Shown piece after piece: positions 40,210 to 49,589 of a DNA stretch of 64,000 nucleotides; position 1 is the first letter of the stretch, and every line of letters begins with the position of its first letter. Both the position numbers and the translations under genes were made by a program. The stretch lies in NCBI GenBank assembly GCA_902364645.1, contig CABJEP010000006.1, positions 82,245 to 146,244 of the forward strand, written 5' to 3'. The notes beneath the pieces were generated by a model. That model saw only the letters and a list, made by a program, of their open reading frames with translations. It was not told the origin of the DNA and made no database searches. The stretch is from Coriobacteriaceae bacterium (GTDB taxonomy: Bacteria; Actinomycetota; Coriobacteriia; Coriobacteriales; Coriobacteriaceae).

Positions 40210-40914
40210 ATGCCCTATTATTATGGTTACGGCTTTGGCATCGACCCGCTGTACCTGCTGGTTGTTCTTGTCTGCACGGTGCTTGGCCTTGCCGCACAGA
40301 ACTATATCAACTCGACGTACAAAACCTGGTCCAAGGTTCGCTCAGACGGCGACACGGGCGCCACGGTCGCTCGCCGCATGCTTGACGCCAGCGGTTGCAA
40401 TGCCGTGGGTATCAAGGGCGTTGCCGGTGAGCTCACCGACCATTACAACCCGCAGGATAACAATCTGTATCTCTCGGATGCCAACCGTTCGGGCGGGTCG
40501 GTCGCAAGCGTTGCCGTCGCCTGCCACGAGGCGGGCCATGCCGCCCAGCGCCAAAGCGGTTACGCCATGATGAAGGTACGTACCGCCCTCGTGCCGGTCG
40601 TCAACTTTACCCAGAACACCTGGACCATCGTGTTGCTCTTGGGCCTGTTTATGAACATCGCGGGACTCACGACCCTCGCGCTGATCTTCTTCTCGTTAAG
40701 CGTGCTGTTCCAGCTCGTTACGCTGCCGGTCGAGATTGACGCCAGCCGCCGCGCCGTGGCGTATATCGAGCAGTCGGGCATGAGCTCCAAACAGGTCAAC
40801 GGTGCCAAGAAGGTGCTGACGGCCGCCGCGCTTACCTATGTGGCTGCGGCGCTCACCTCGATTATTCAGCTGCTCTATCTTATGGCTCGCTACAACAGAA
40901 ACTCCAACCGATAA
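40210..40914 (+). CDS. Membrane zinc metallopeptidase (YugP/DUF2268-like, HEAGH)
   Basis: A 234-residue integral membrane protein with the zinc motif HEAGHAAQ near residue 105, preceded by the helix DPLYLLVVLVCTVLGLAAQN and followed by two or three helices. ASGCNAVGIKGVAGELTDHY and NPQDNNLYLSD match the YugP neutral zinc metallopeptidase family. Substrate unknown. The SD is CGGAGGA before ATG 40210. A terminator follows at 40931. Confidence 0.85.
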   Translation: MPYYYGYGFGIDPLYLLVVLVCTVLGLAAQNYINSTYKTWSKVRSDGDTGATVARRMLDASGCNAVGIKGVAGELTDHYNPQDNNLYLSDANRSGGSVASVAVACHEAGHAAQRQSGYAMMKVRTALVPVVNFTQNTWTIVLLLGLFMNIAGLTTLALIFFSLSVLFQLVTLPVEIDASRRAVAYIEQSGMSSKQVNGAKKVLTAAALTYVAAALTSIIQLLYLMARYNRNSNR

Positions 40915-40930
40915 CAAATTGGGTCGCTGG

Positions 40931-40960
40931 GCGCCGCGGGGATTTGTGTCCCCGCGGCGC
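40931..40960 (+). terminator. Terminator after zinc protease
   Basis: A perfect 11-bp stem GCGCCGCGGGG / CCCCGCGGCGC with an 8-base loop; weak T-run. Confidence 0.7.
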
Positions 40961-41029
40961 TGTACTATGTGTTGGACTTGAATTTGCGCAGGGCCGGAGC
41001 CCTTGTGCACGATGACGAAAGGAGGCTGC

Positions 41030-42481
41030 GTGGCAGGCTGGAATCTAACCGGCAATGCCGTTTCCGCCGAGTTCGACGGTTCGGACGAGCAGGAGCGCAA
41101 AGAGCTCAGCGTGAGCCAGGCGGTAGAGATCGCCGCCGGTGCGCTCGAGGCCATTCCGCAGCTGAGCGTTCTGGGCGAGGTCACGGGTTTTCGTGGCCCA
41201 AACGCCCGAAGCGGCCACTGCTACTTTCAGATCAAGGACGACTCGGCGGCCGTCGACTGCATCATCTGGAAGGGCGCTTACCTTAAGCGCACCTTCGACT
41301 TGCGCGACGGCATGCAGGTAAGCTTTAAGGGCGGCTTCAATCTCTACAAGCCTACGGGTCGTATGAGCTTCGTCGCCCGCTCGTTCTCGTTAGCGGGGGA
41401 GGGTCTGCTGCGTCAACAAGTGGCGCAACTGGCCGAAAAGCTACGCCGCGAGGGCCTGATGGACGAAGCGCGCAAGCGCCGCATCCCGGTGTTCTGCTCC
41501 CGCGTGGCGGTCGTCACCTCGCTTTCGGGTGCCGTAATCGACGACGTCAAGCGTACATTGCGTCGTCGCAACCCGCTCGTCGAGCTCGTTTGCGTGGGCG
41601 CCAAGGTTCAAGGCGAGGGTGCGCCGGCCGAGCTCATTGAGGGCTTGCGCCGCGCCGCTTCCATTACGCCGGCGCCCGACTGTATTTTGCTGGTGCGCGG
41701 CGGCGGTTCCTTTGAGGACCTCATGACCTTTAATGACGAGGAGCTTGCCCGCGCGGTGGCGGCTTGTCCTGTGCCCGTGGTGACCGGCATTGGCCATGAG
41801 CCCGATACCTCGATTTGCGACATGGTGAGCGACCGACGCGCCTCCACGCCCACGGCGGCGGCAGAATCGGTGGCGCCGGCTATGACGGAGTTGGCCGATG
41901 TGCTCGAGGCGCGCCATCAGCGTCTGGGTGCCGCGATGGCATCGATGATTGGGTCGGCCCAGGTCGACCTGGAGATGCTCGATCAGCGCGGTCGCCGTGC
42001 CTGGGATACCTATACGGCTCGCTTGGGTGATGCGCTCGATGCCGCTGCGTGTCGCCCGTGCCTCAACGACCCCACATTTATGGTCGAGCGTCGCGAATCG
42101 GAGCTTGCGCTGACTGCCGATCGCCTGTCGGGCGCCATAGTACGCTCGGTCGGGACATTCCGCTCCAACTTTGAGCGCTTTCCCGAGCGTCTGATTACAA
42201 GCACCTCGGGGCTCGATGGTAAGCGCCATGCGCTCACGCTTGCGAGTTCCCGCCTAGAGCATCAAGGGCGCACGATGCTCAGCAAGCCAGCGTCCGACCT
42301 GAGCCGTGCGGCAGCGTCGCTCGATGCCCTGTCGCCGCTCAAAGTGCTTGCTCGCGGCTATTCCATCGCGTACAGCGATGATGGTGTGGCTACGAGTGCC
42401 AAGACCTTTAAGCCTGGCGACGCCATTCGCGTGCACATGGCAGACGGCAACGTGGCAGCAACGGTCGATACGGTCGAGTAA
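41030..42481 (+). CDS. xseA: Exodeoxyribonuclease VII large subunit (GTG start)
   Basis: A 483-residue nuclease subunit that, with XseB, degrades single-stranded DNA to oligonucleotides. The N-terminal OB fold (LSVLGEVTGFRGPNARSGHC YFQIKDD) and the catalytic-domain motifs PVFCSRVAVVTSLSGAVIDD, DCILLVRGGGSFEDL, and VVTGIGHEPDTSICDMVSDR are diagnostic. GTG 41030 follows AAAGGAGG by four bases; ATG 41003 has no SD. xseB and a HIT gene follow on the same strand. Confidence 0.93.
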   Translation: MAGWNLTGNAVSAEFDGSDEQERKELSVSQAVEIAAGALEAIPQLSVLGEVTGFRGPNARSGHCYFQIKDDSAAVDCIIWKGAYLKRTFDLRDGMQVSFKGGFNLYKPTGRMSFVARSFSLAGEGLLRQQVAQLAEKLRREGLMDEARKRRIPVFCSRVAVVTSLSGAVIDDVKRTLRRRNPLVELVCVGAKVQGEGAPAELIEGLRRAASITPAPDCILLVRGGGSFEDLMTFNDEELARAVAACPVPVVTGIGHEPDTSICDMVSDRRASTPTAAAESVAPAMTELADVLEARHQRLGAAMASMIGSAQVDLEMLDQRGRRAWDTYTARLGDALDAAACRPCLNDPTFMVERRESELALTADRLSGAIVRSVGTFRSNFERFPERLITSTSGLDGKRHALTLASSRLEHQGRTMLSKPASDLSRAAASLDALSPLKVLARGYSIAYSDDGVATSAKTFKPGDAIRVHMADGNVAATVDTVE

Positions 42482-42523
42482 CCCGCGTTTCATAGCGATA
42501 AACCTTTAGGAAAGGAAACAGAT

Positions 42524-42790
42524 ATGGCAGAGAAGACCCCGGTCGAACAGCTTACGTACAAGCAGGCCTCGCAGGAGCTGGAGCTCATCATCCGCAGCCT
42601 TGAGTCGGGCGATATGGAGCTCGAGGAGTCGCTCGAGAGCTACACCCGCGGCGTCGAGCTCCTCAAAAGCCTGCGCACCCGCCTGTCCGATGCCGAGCAG
42701 AAGGTCTCGGTGCTCCTTAAGGACGTCGACGGCAACGACGTGCTCGCCGACGGCGAGGCCGCCAACACCGATGATAACCTTTCGTTCTAA
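42524..42790 (+). CDS. xseB: Exodeoxyribonuclease VII small subunit
   Basis: An 88-residue helical protein with the XseB pattern: SQELELIIRSLESGDMELEE then SLESYTRGVELLKSLRTRL. It binds the helical arm of XseA. An Asp/Glu-rich tail follows. GGAAAGGAAA precedes ATG 42524, 42 bases after xseA. Confidence 0.92.
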   Translation: MAEKTPVEQLTYKQASQELELIIRSLESGDMELEESLESYTRGVELLKSLRTRLSDAEQKVSVLLKDVDGNDVLADGEAANTDDNLSF

Positions 42791-42839
42791 GCATCTCGAC
42801 CAAATATAATTACCTTGGTCTGTAAGAAAGGAACCAGCT

Positions 42840-43175
42840 ATGTGCGATTGCATCTTCTGTAAAATTGCCAACCACGAGATCCCCTCGACCGTTGTCTATG
42901 AGGACGACCAGGTCATCGCCTTCGACGACCTCAACCCGCAGGCGCCGGTCCACACGCTCGTGATCCCTAAGAAGCACTACAGCGACATCGCCGACAGCGT
43001 GCCTGCCGAGACCATGGGCGCCATGGCCCACGCCATCCAGGAGGTCGCCAAGGCCAAGGGTCTGGAGGACGGTTTCCGCGTCATCTCCAACAAGGGCGTT
43101 AACGCCGGCCAGACCGTCATGCACTTCCACATGCACGTCCTCGGCGGCAAGAGCCTGGGCGAGAACCTCATCTGA
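42840..43175 (+). CDS. HIT-family nucleotide hydrolase (Hint type)
   Basis: A 111-residue protein. CIFCKIANHEIPSTVVYEDD at the N-terminus and the histidine triad HFHMHVLGGKSLG at the C-terminus identify the HINT branch, purine nucleoside phosphoramidases and AMP-lysine hydrolases. Length is typical. The two cysteines of CxxC may bind zinc. The SD is AAAGGAA before ATG 42840; it follows xseB. Confidence 0.92.
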   Translation: MCDCIFCKIANHEIPSTVVYEDDQVIAFDDLNPQAPVHTLVIPKKHYSDIADSVPAETMGAMAHAIQEVAKAKGLEDGFRVISNKGVNAGQTVMHFHMHVLGGKSLGENLI

Positions 43176-43216
43176 GGACGCGTAGCCCGTCGACTTGGCT
43201 GCCTTTGGAGTAATCT

Positions 43217-44107
43217 ATGCAGCTTTCTCAACTCGAATACCTTCAAGCGGTAGCGAACTATGGCGGCGTGCGCAAAGCAGCTCGCGCCGTTCATGTGAGT
43301 CCGCAGGCCGTTTCGTCGGCAATCAAAAAGTTGGAATCTGAGTATCAGATTGTTTTGCTCGACCGATCGGCGGGGGAGGCTGTTTTGTCTCCGGCGGGCA
43401 GAGAATTTGCGCGTCGTGCACGCGTGATCCTGACACAAGTCGACGATCTCAAAAAGTACGCTCAATCGAGGGGCGACGGCGTTTCGCCCGATGGCCACTT
43501 TCGTCTTTACGCCCCCTGCCTTCATGGGCGGGGGCGCCTTTTTGCCGAAAACTGGTATGACTCGTTTGAACGCTCGCATCCTCAGATTCACCTTGATGTG
43601 TGGCATCAGCCAACGGCTACATGCTTTGAATCACTTGTGCTTGGTATTTCGGATGCGGCCATCTCATTTGAGGAACCAAGGGACAGTGTCCTTTCTTCAA
43701 AATATTTGGGTGAAAAGGAGCTCAAGGTTCTTTCATGCCCAGCGGGTCATCAATCTGTGGGCGCCATGACCATTCGCGAGTTACTGGGCGGCAGGCTCGC
43801 TGTTCCCATTAATTTGTCACCCTGTCTCAATGCAATCAATCAATGTCCCGAAGCCCAGCTCGTCAATTTTCGCTTCCGTGATGTTGAATACGGAAACAGG
43901 GCGCAGACTGAGTTTCTTCAAGCCGGGGGATTGATATTGAGTTTTTCTGGCTCTTCTCTCGCATCAGATGTATTGGAAGTGAGCGAGTGCTCCATTGAAG
44001 GTTCGCGTGACGTAGCCTTGCCCATCTACTTTTGCTATCGACAAAATGCCTGGACTGATCGACACCAGACGGTTTTTCTGCACCTATTGCGTCATCTTGC
44101 TTCGTGA
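43217..44107 (+). CDS. LysR-type transcriptional regulator
   Basis: A 296-residue regulator. The N-terminal helix-turn-helix (QLSQLEYLQAVANYGGVRKA then ARAVHVSPQAVSSAIKKLES) is typical LysR, with the linker LLDRSAGEAVLSPAGREFARRA, and a degenerate substrate-binding domain follows. The inducer is unknown. A GGAG SD precedes ATG 43217. The next gene on the same strand is an MFS transporter about 120 bases downstream, a plausible target. Confidence 0.85.
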   Translation: MQLSQLEYLQAVANYGGVRKAARAVHVSPQAVSSAIKKLESEYQIVLLDRSAGEAVLSPAGREFARRARVILTQVDDLKKYAQSRGDGVSPDGHFRLYAPCLHGRGRLFAENWYDSFERSHPQIHLDVWHQPTATCFESLVLGISDAAISFEEPRDSVLSSKYLGEKELKVLSCPAGHQSVGAMTIRELLGGRLAVPINLSPCLNAINQCPEAQLVNFRFRDVEYGNRAQTEFLQAGGLILSFSGSSLASDVLEVSECSIEGSRDVALPIYFCYRQNAWTDRHQTVFLHLLRHLAS

Positions 44108-44226
44108 GATTAATTGGCTTCGAGGCATCAAGTGATTATTGACGCCTTGTAACACATAGCTGACAGCTTTGCCCTCATGCTTTTCCAAGATTCCGATTTA
44201 GATTGCTGACTCTTGGAGGGTGGAGC

Positions 44227-45387
44227 ATGAAAAACCGTACGGTTTTGCTTTATATGACGTTCGTTTTTCTGCCGAACTTCAGCACCATCTTGTATTTTCT
44301 AACTGTCTACCTTGAGTTCGTCGGACTTTCGATGGTATCGATTTCTAGCATGATGATTGCATATCAAGTGAGCAAGTTCATCCTTGAAGTTCCCACTGGC
44401 TATATTGCTGATAGGTTTGGACGAAAGACAAGCGGTCTCGTTGGCGTCGTGGGAATGCTTGGATACTACGCCGCCCTGCTTCTCGTCCGTTCTCCCCTGC
44501 TTTTAATCGGTGCGTTCGCTCTCAAGGGTTTTGCCGTTGCGTGTGTGAGCGGATCCATCGAAGCGATTTACATTGACAGCGTCTCTCAGGACCAGCTCGT
44601 AAGACTTAATGTCGTTGAGCGATTTGTTTTCTATGCCTCTTATGCCATCTCCGCTTGCGTGGGCGGTTTCATTTCGTCCGTCGGTGCATATCTCATTGGT
44701 CTTTCGGCAGATATCATCGCAATGGTGTTGACGTTGGTTGTCGTTGTCTGCATTCCTGAGATGCGAAGAGGGGGCACTGCGACGACACCTGAACATGGGA
44801 TTAGCCCGAAGATGATCGGTGCCGCTATTGCGGGTAATGGCATTCTTCGTTCAGCGTTCATCATGGACTGTTCTCAGGCATTTGCTTTTGTCGCCCTGGA
44901 AGACTTTTTCTCACTGCTGCTTGCGGGTCGCGGAATGAATGCCGTCGCTTCGGGTGTGACCATTGCGGTTCAGCTCCTTGCCTCGGCCTCCATGGGACTT
45001 ATTGTGCCCTGTGCGATTGCTCATGTCGACAAGGGCCGCTTTGCGCGTATTTGCGGCATCGTGCGTCTTTTCCTGACAGCTCTGTTTTTGATTCCCTTAA
45101 CTCCGGTTTATTTGCTGCCCGTGTTCTATGTGCTGCAGACGGTCGCGTACTCGTTATTTGCTCCAATTAAATACTCAATTTTTCAAAAAGCAGCCGATCC
45201 TTCGATGCGCTGTTCACTGATTTCGGTTCAAAGCCAGATGGTGGCGGTGGGTGCCATCCTTTTCTATCTGTTCAACGCTGCGTTGAGCGGCATCGCGGGC
45301 ATTCGAGTCATATTGCTTGTCGCGCTCGGGATTTCTTCCCTTGTGTATATCCCCGCGTTATTTCGTCTTACAAGCCAGAGGACATGA
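44227..45387 (+). CDS. MFS transporter
   Basis: A 386-residue permease with about twelve helices. The MFS loop 2-3 signature is GYIADRFGRKTSGLVG near residue 60 and FIL EVPTG precedes it. There is no obvious substrate clue; drug or metabolite export is possible. ATG 44227 follows GGAGGGTGGAG; an earlier in-frame ATG at 44203 is not supported. A terminator follows. The upstream LysR gene may regulate it. Confidence 0.85.
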   Translation: MKNRTVLLYMTFVFLPNFSTILYFLTVYLEFVGLSMVSISSMMIAYQVSKFILEVPTGYIADRFGRKTSGLVGVVGMLGYYAALLLVRSPLLLIGAFALKGFAVACVSGSIEAIYIDSVSQDQLVRLNVVERFVFYASYAISACVGGFISSVGAYLIGLSADIIAMVLTLVVVVCIPEMRRGGTATTPEHGISPKMIGAAIAGNGILRSAFIMDCSQAFAFVALEDFFSLLLAGRGMNAVASGVTIAVQLLASASMGLIVPCAIAHVDKGRFARICGIVRLFLTALFLIPLTPVYLLPVFYVLQTVAYSLFAPIKYSIFQKAADPSMRCSLISVQSQMVAVGAILFYLFNAALSGIAGIRVILLVALGISSLVYIPALFRLTSQRT

Positions 45388-45422
45388 GTATTTAGGCACC
45401 GATAACTTATATATCAACGCAA

Positions 45423-45453
45423 TAAACCCGAGCGCGAGGGCGTTTGGGTTTAT
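45423..45453 (+). terminator. Terminator after MFS gene
   Basis: TAAACCCGAGCGC pairs with GCGTTTGGGTTTA with internal mismatches, followed by TTATT. Confidence 0.6.
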
Positions 45454-45507
45454 TATTGAAGCGTATGTAACCTGGCGGCGCCACACCGCCTGTTAGTAGG
45501 GAGACAC

Positions 45508-46686
45508 ATGAACGTTCTGGTCGTCAACGCAGGATCTTCGACCCTTAAGTATCAGGTCATCGATACCAAGTCCCATAAGGTGTCCGCAAAGGGCTCCTGC
45601 GAGCGCGTCTGCTTTACCGGTGGCACTTTCACCCATGCTGCCAACGGCTCCAAGAAGGTGACCGAGAACATCGAGTTCCCCGACCACAAGGTCGCCATCG
45701 AGGTTGTCCTGAAGGACCTCGAGGCCAACGGCGTCAAGATTGAGGGTATCGGCCACCGTATCGTTCAGGGCGGTTGGTACTTTGGCGATTCCTCCCTCGT
45801 CGACGAGGATGTCCTCGCCAAGATCCGCGAGGTCGCTCCGCTCGCCCCGCTGCACAACAACCCCGAGGCCAACGTTATCGAGTACTGCCTGGAGCAGTAT
45901 CCCGACCTGCCCAACGTCACGGTTTACGACACCGCTTTCCACTTCAACATGCCCGAGGTCGCCAAGACTTACGCCCTGCCCAAGGACGTCTGCGACAAGC
46001 TGCACATCCGTAAGTACGGCGCCCACGGCACCAGCTACCGCTACATCTCCAAGAAGGTCGCCGAGATGACCAACGGCGAGGCCCGCAAGGTCGTCGTGTG
46101 CCATATCGGCTCCGGCGCTTCCCTGTGCGCCATCGAGGACGGCAAGTGCATGGACACCACCATGGGCTTGACGCCGCTCGACGGCGTTATGATGGGCACC
46201 CGCTGCGGCTCCATCGACCCGGCTACCGTGTGCTACCTGCAGCGCGAGGGCGGCTACACCTTCGACGAGGTCGACGAGATGATGAACAAGAAGTCCGGCC
46301 TTTTGGCTGTGACCGGCGGCAAGACCAACGACTGCCGCAACGTCGAGGAGCTCGCCGCTGCCGGTGACCCCGAGGCCCAGCTTGCCTTCGATATGTTCGT
46401 CTACAAGATTGCCGCCAAGGCTGCCGAGATGGCCACCTCCATGTGCGGTATGGACACCCTGGTCTTCACTGCCGGCATCGGTGAGCACGCTCCTGCCGTC
46501 CGCGCCGGCGTGGCCGACCGCCTGGCCTTTATGGGCGTCAAGATGGATCATGCCCGCAACGCCCTGCGTGGTGACGGCGCATGGTGCCTGTCTGCCAAGG
46601 ATTCCAAGGTTAAGATTTTCGTTATCCCCACGGACGAGGAGTTCATGATCGCTTCCGACGTCGAGCGCATCGTCAACGGCAAGTAA
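45508..46686 (+). CDS. ackA: Acetate kinase, diverged paralogue
   Basis: A 392-residue ASKHA kinase interconverting acetyl phosphate + ADP and acetate + ATP. Motifs: VNAGSSTLKYQ, HRIVQGGWYF, LAPLHNN, DTAFHFNMPE, MGTRCGSIDP, FTAGIGEH and IPTDEEFMIA. Two positions differ from the canonical enzyme and from the neighbouring paralogue: Y177 in HGTSYRY where a His is normal, and S202 in CHIGSGAS where Asn is normal (GNGAS). Both lie in active-site loops, so activity or specificity may be altered. GGGAGA precedes ATG 45508, and a terminator separates it from the second copy. Confidence 0.88.
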   Translation: MNVLVVNAGSSTLKYQVIDTKSHKVSAKGSCERVCFTGGTFTHAANGSKKVTENIEFPDHKVAIEVVLKDLEANGVKIEGIGHRIVQGGWYFGDSSLVDEDVLAKIREVAPLAPLHNNPEANVIEYCLEQYPDLPNVTVYDTAFHFNMPEVAKTYALPKDVCDKLHIRKYGAHGTSYRYISKKVAEMTNGEARKVVVCHIGSGASLCAIEDGKCMDTTMGLTPLDGVMMGTRCGSIDPATVCYLQREGGYTFDEVDEMMNKKSGLLAVTGGKTNDCRNVEELAAAGDPEAQLAFDMFVYKIAAKAAEMATSMCGMDTLVFTAGIGEHAPAVRAGVADRLAFMGVKMDHARNALRGDGAWCLSAKDSKVKIFVIPTDEEFMIASDVERIVNGK

Positions 46687-46690
46687 TTGC

Positions 46691-46738
46691 AAAAGGGGAG
46701 GGGCTGGACGACCGAGCGCCGTTCGGCCCCTCTTTTGT
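46691..46738 (+). terminator. Terminator between the two ackA genes
   Basis: AAAAGGGGAGGGGC pairs with GCCCCTCTTTT around a ~20-base loop, with a T-run end. Confidence 0.7.
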
Positions 46739-46850
46739 GCTCGTTGGGCGATATGCCTGATAGTTATTTATTAAGTTGTGATAACTTCTTATTAACATGC
46801 GGCCGCCTTAAGGGGTCTGCGCCGACCGTATCGCACTGCAAAGGAGTCTC

Positions 46851-48029
46851 ATGAACGTACTTGTTGTCAACGCCGGTAGCTCAAGCCTTAAATATCAGCT
46901 TTTGGATACCGATACCCGCGAGGTTTTCGCCAAGGGCAACTGCGAACGTATCGGTTCGGACATGGGCATCTTTGGCCACTCCGAGAACGGTGGCGCCAAG
47001 CAAACCGAGGAGGTCCCCTTCCCGGACCACCGTTCGGCTATCGCACGTGTGCTCGAGGAGCTCGAGAAGACCGACTTTACGATCGATGGCATTGGGCATC
47101 GTATTGTTCAGGGTGGCTGGTACTTTGACGATTCCGCGGTCGTCGACGATGAGGTCATGGCTAAGATTCTCGAGGTGGCACCGCTTGCCCCGCTGCACAA
47201 CTACGGCGAGGCAGCGGCAATCGAGTATTGTCGCGAGAAGTATCCGGAGCTGCCCAACGTGGCCGTCTTCGACACCTCGTTCCACATGACTATGCCCGAG
47301 GTCGCCTACACCTACGCCCTGCCCAAGGACGTGTGTAACAAGTACCACGTGCGCAAGTACGGCGCCCACGGTACGAGCCACCGCTACGAGTGGATGATGG
47401 CCAAGGAGATCCTGGGTTCGCGCTGCCACCGTCTGCTTTCGTGTCATCTGGGCAACGGCGCTTCACTCGCCGCCATTGAGGACGGTGTATGCCGCGATAC
47501 CACGATGGGCCTCACGCCGCTCGACGGCCTGATGATGGGCACCCGTTGTGGTTCCATTGACCCGGCTACCGTGTGCTACCTGCAGCGCGAGGGCGGCTAC
47601 AGCTACCAGGAAGTCGATGACATGATGAACAAGCAGTCTGGTCTGCTTGCCATCTCGGGCATCTCCAACGACGCCCGTGACATCCGCACGCGCGCCTCCG
47701 AGGGCGACGAGCGCTGCCTGCTCGCCTTCGATATGTTCGCCTACAAGGCCATGCAGCAGGCCGGCTCCATGATTGCCTCCATGGCGGGCGTGGACACCAT
47801 TACCTTTACCGCCGGCATTGGCGAGAACGACTGGTCGATCCGCAAGGCTTTCTGCGACTGCTTCGAGTGGCTGGGCGTGCGCATCGACAACAACAAGAAC
47901 CGCGAGGCCGTGGGTAACGGCCCGCAGGTCATCAGCGCCGCCGGTTCCGCCGTCACGGTCATGGTCATCCCCACCGACGAGGAATACATGATCGCCCACG
48001 ACGTCGAACGCCTGACCAAGAACAACTAA
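46851..48029 (+). CDS. ackA: Acetate kinase, canonical copy
   Basis: A 392-residue acetate kinase with all standard motifs: VNAGSSSLKYQ, DTSFHMTMPE, the HGTSHRYE loop with H177, CHLGNGASLAAIEDG with N202, MGTRCGSIDP and FTAGIGEND. It is probably the main enzyme for substrate-level ATP formation, with pta (48377-49357) facing it. It shares length and most residues with the copy 165 bases upstream, indicating tandem duplication followed by divergence. AAGGAG precedes ATG 46851. Confidence 0.93.
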   Translation: MNVLVVNAGSSSLKYQLLDTDTREVFAKGNCERIGSDMGIFGHSENGGAKQTEEVPFPDHRSAIARVLEELEKTDFTIDGIGHRIVQGGWYFDDSAVVDDEVMAKILEVAPLAPLHNYGEAAAIEYCREKYPELPNVAVFDTSFHMTMPEVAYTYALPKDVCNKYHVRKYGAHGTSHRYEWMMAKEILGSRCHRLLSCHLGNGASLAAIEDGVCRDTTMGLTPLDGLMMGTRCGSIDPATVCYLQREGGYSYQEVDDMMNKQSGLLAISGISNDARDIRTRASEGDERCLLAFDMFAYKAMQQAGSMIASMAGVDTITFTAGIGENDWSIRKAFCDCFEWLGVRIDNNKNREAVGNGPQVISAAGSAVTVMVIPTDEEYMIAHDVERLTKNN

Positions 48030-48048
48030 CGCATTCGTCTGTAATTGA

Positions 48049-48086
48049 AAAAAGGCCTCCAGAGCAACAGCTCCGGAGGCCTTTTT
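48049..48086 (+). terminator. Rho-independent terminator of second ackA
   Basis: AAAAAGGCCTCC pairs with GGAGGCCTTTTT around a 14-base loop. Confidence 0.85.
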
Positions 48087-48234
48087 ACTAGCAGGCGGTA
48101 ATTCCAGTCCCAAAGTGACCATCGCCGGCAACGCCTGCGCTTTCAGCAACGGCATCCATTCGTTCAGATCCTAAGCCCCAGCTCGTAGCCAAGCCGCCGC
48201 CCACTCCAGATTCCCTGACTGCTGCGTGACGGCA

Positions 48235-48361
48235 GGGACCCTGCAGGGCAAAGCTCTGAAAACATTCCGCAGGACGCAAAGAGGCTCCGCCGCGCGAAGC
48301 GCGCAGCGGAGCCTCTTTGCATGTCCGAGGACGTTTTCAGAGCTTTGCCCTGCAGGGTCCC
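48235..48361. repeat. Family B hairpin element, copy 1
   Basis: Two perfect 29-base complementary arms (48235-48263 and 48333-48361, starting GGGACCCTGCAGGGC) enclose a 69-base core. The core has its own 13-bp stem CAAAGAGGCTCCG / CGGAGCCTCTTTG and short unpaired motifs (TTCCGCAGGACG, GTCCGAGGAC) related to the cores at 51860 and 52070. It lies between convergent ackA and pta, ending 16 bases before the pta stop. Confidence 0.85.
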
Positions 48362-48376
48362 GAGGGGATATGTAAT

Positions 48377-49357
48377 CTATTCAGCCATCTGAGCCTGGAC
48401 GGCGGTGATGGCTACGACACCCACGATGTCGTCGGCAGAGCAGCCGCGCGAAAGGTCATTGACCGGCTTGGCGATGCCCTGCAGGATGGGGCCGTAAGCG
48501 TCGGCGCCAGCGAAGCGCTGGACCAGCTTGTAGCCGATGTTGCCGGCCTCGAGGTCGGGGAACACGAGCACGTTGGCCTTGCCGGCGACAGAGGAGCCGG
48601 GAGCCTTGAGCTGGGCGACGGTGGGGACGATAGCGGCGTCGAGCTGCAGGTCGCCATCGATGGCGAGCTCGGGAGCCTTCTCCTTGCAGAACTTCACGGC
48701 CTCCTGGACCTTCTTGGCGACCTCGCCGCCGGCGGAGCCCATGGTGGAGTAGGAGAGCATGGCCACGTGCGGCTCAACGTTGCCCATGAAGGTGGACCAG
48801 GAGTGAGCGGAGGCGATGGCGATCTCGGAGAGCTCGTCGGAGGACGGGTTGATGTTGAGGCCGCAGTCGGCGAAGATCAGCGTGCCGTCGGTGCCGAACT
48901 GCGGGGTGTCGGTGCACATCACGAAGAAGGCCGAGACCAGCTTGGTGCCCGGGGCGGTCTTGAGGATCTGAAGCGCGGGGCGCAGGGTGTCGGCGGTGGA
49001 GTGGCAGGCGCCGGAGACCAGGCCGTCGGCGTCGCCCATCTTGACCATCATGGTGCCAAAGTAGGTGGCGTCCATCACCTGGGCGCGAGCCTGCTCGATG
49101 GTAACGCCCTTCTTGGCGCGGAGCTCGGCAAACTTCTGCGCGTACTCCTCGTGCTTCTCGGCATTGCGCGGGTCGATGACGGTGGCGCCGGGAACGTTGA
49201 TCTCGTTGGGATCGCCCAGGATGACGATGTTGGCCAGGCCTTCCTCGATGATCTTGTTGGCCGCGACGATGGTGCGCGGATCCTCGCCCTCGGGCAGGAC
49301 GATCGTCTTAAGGTCGGCCTTGGCGGCAGACTTCATACGGTTCAGGAAATCGCTCAT
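48377..49357 (-). CDS. pta: Phosphate acetyltransferase
   Basis: A 326-residue enzyme converting acetyl-CoA + Pi to acetyl phosphate, the substrate of acetate kinase. It is the short Pta form without the DRTGG regulatory domain. Typical segments: IVLPEGEDPRTIVAANKIIE, GLVSGACHSTADTLRPALQI, FADCGLNINPS, and the C-terminal NVLVFPDLEAGNIGYKLVQR and RGCSADDIV. AAGGAG precedes ATG 49357. It is transcribed toward the tandem ackA genes rather than with them. Confidence 0.93.
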   Translation of the reverse strand: MSDFLNRMKSAAKADLKTIVLPEGEDPRTIVAANKIIEEGLANIVILGDPNEINVPGATVIDPRNAEKHEEYAQKFAELRAKKGVTIEQARAQVMDATYFGTMMVKMGDADGLVSGACHSTADTLRPALQILKTAPGTKLVSAFFVMCTDTPQFGTDGTLIFADCGLNINPSSDELSEIAIASAHSWSTFMGNVEPHVAMLSYSTMGSAGGEVAKKVQEAVKFCKEKAPELAIDGDLQLDAAIVPTVAQLKAPGSSVAGKANVLVFPDLEAGNIGYKLVQRFAGADAYGPILQGIAKPVNDLSRGCSADDIVGVVAITAVQAQMAE

Positions 49358-49589
49358 GATACTCCTTACAAGCGTTTCGCTAAGCTCCAGGCCCTCGGCT
49401 GTACACGAATAAACCCGCTGCTAGCGGGTTTACCTTTCAATAATGTACGCCGCGGTGCTTGAGCTTTCCTTGTGTGGCAAGCTCATTATAGGACGCATTA
49501 GCGCTATAATCGCTCTGATAAATATGTCTCGACGTATGTTCGAGAAAAAGCCCAGTTAAAAAGCGTGTGGCTTTTGACAAGGAGTATTG

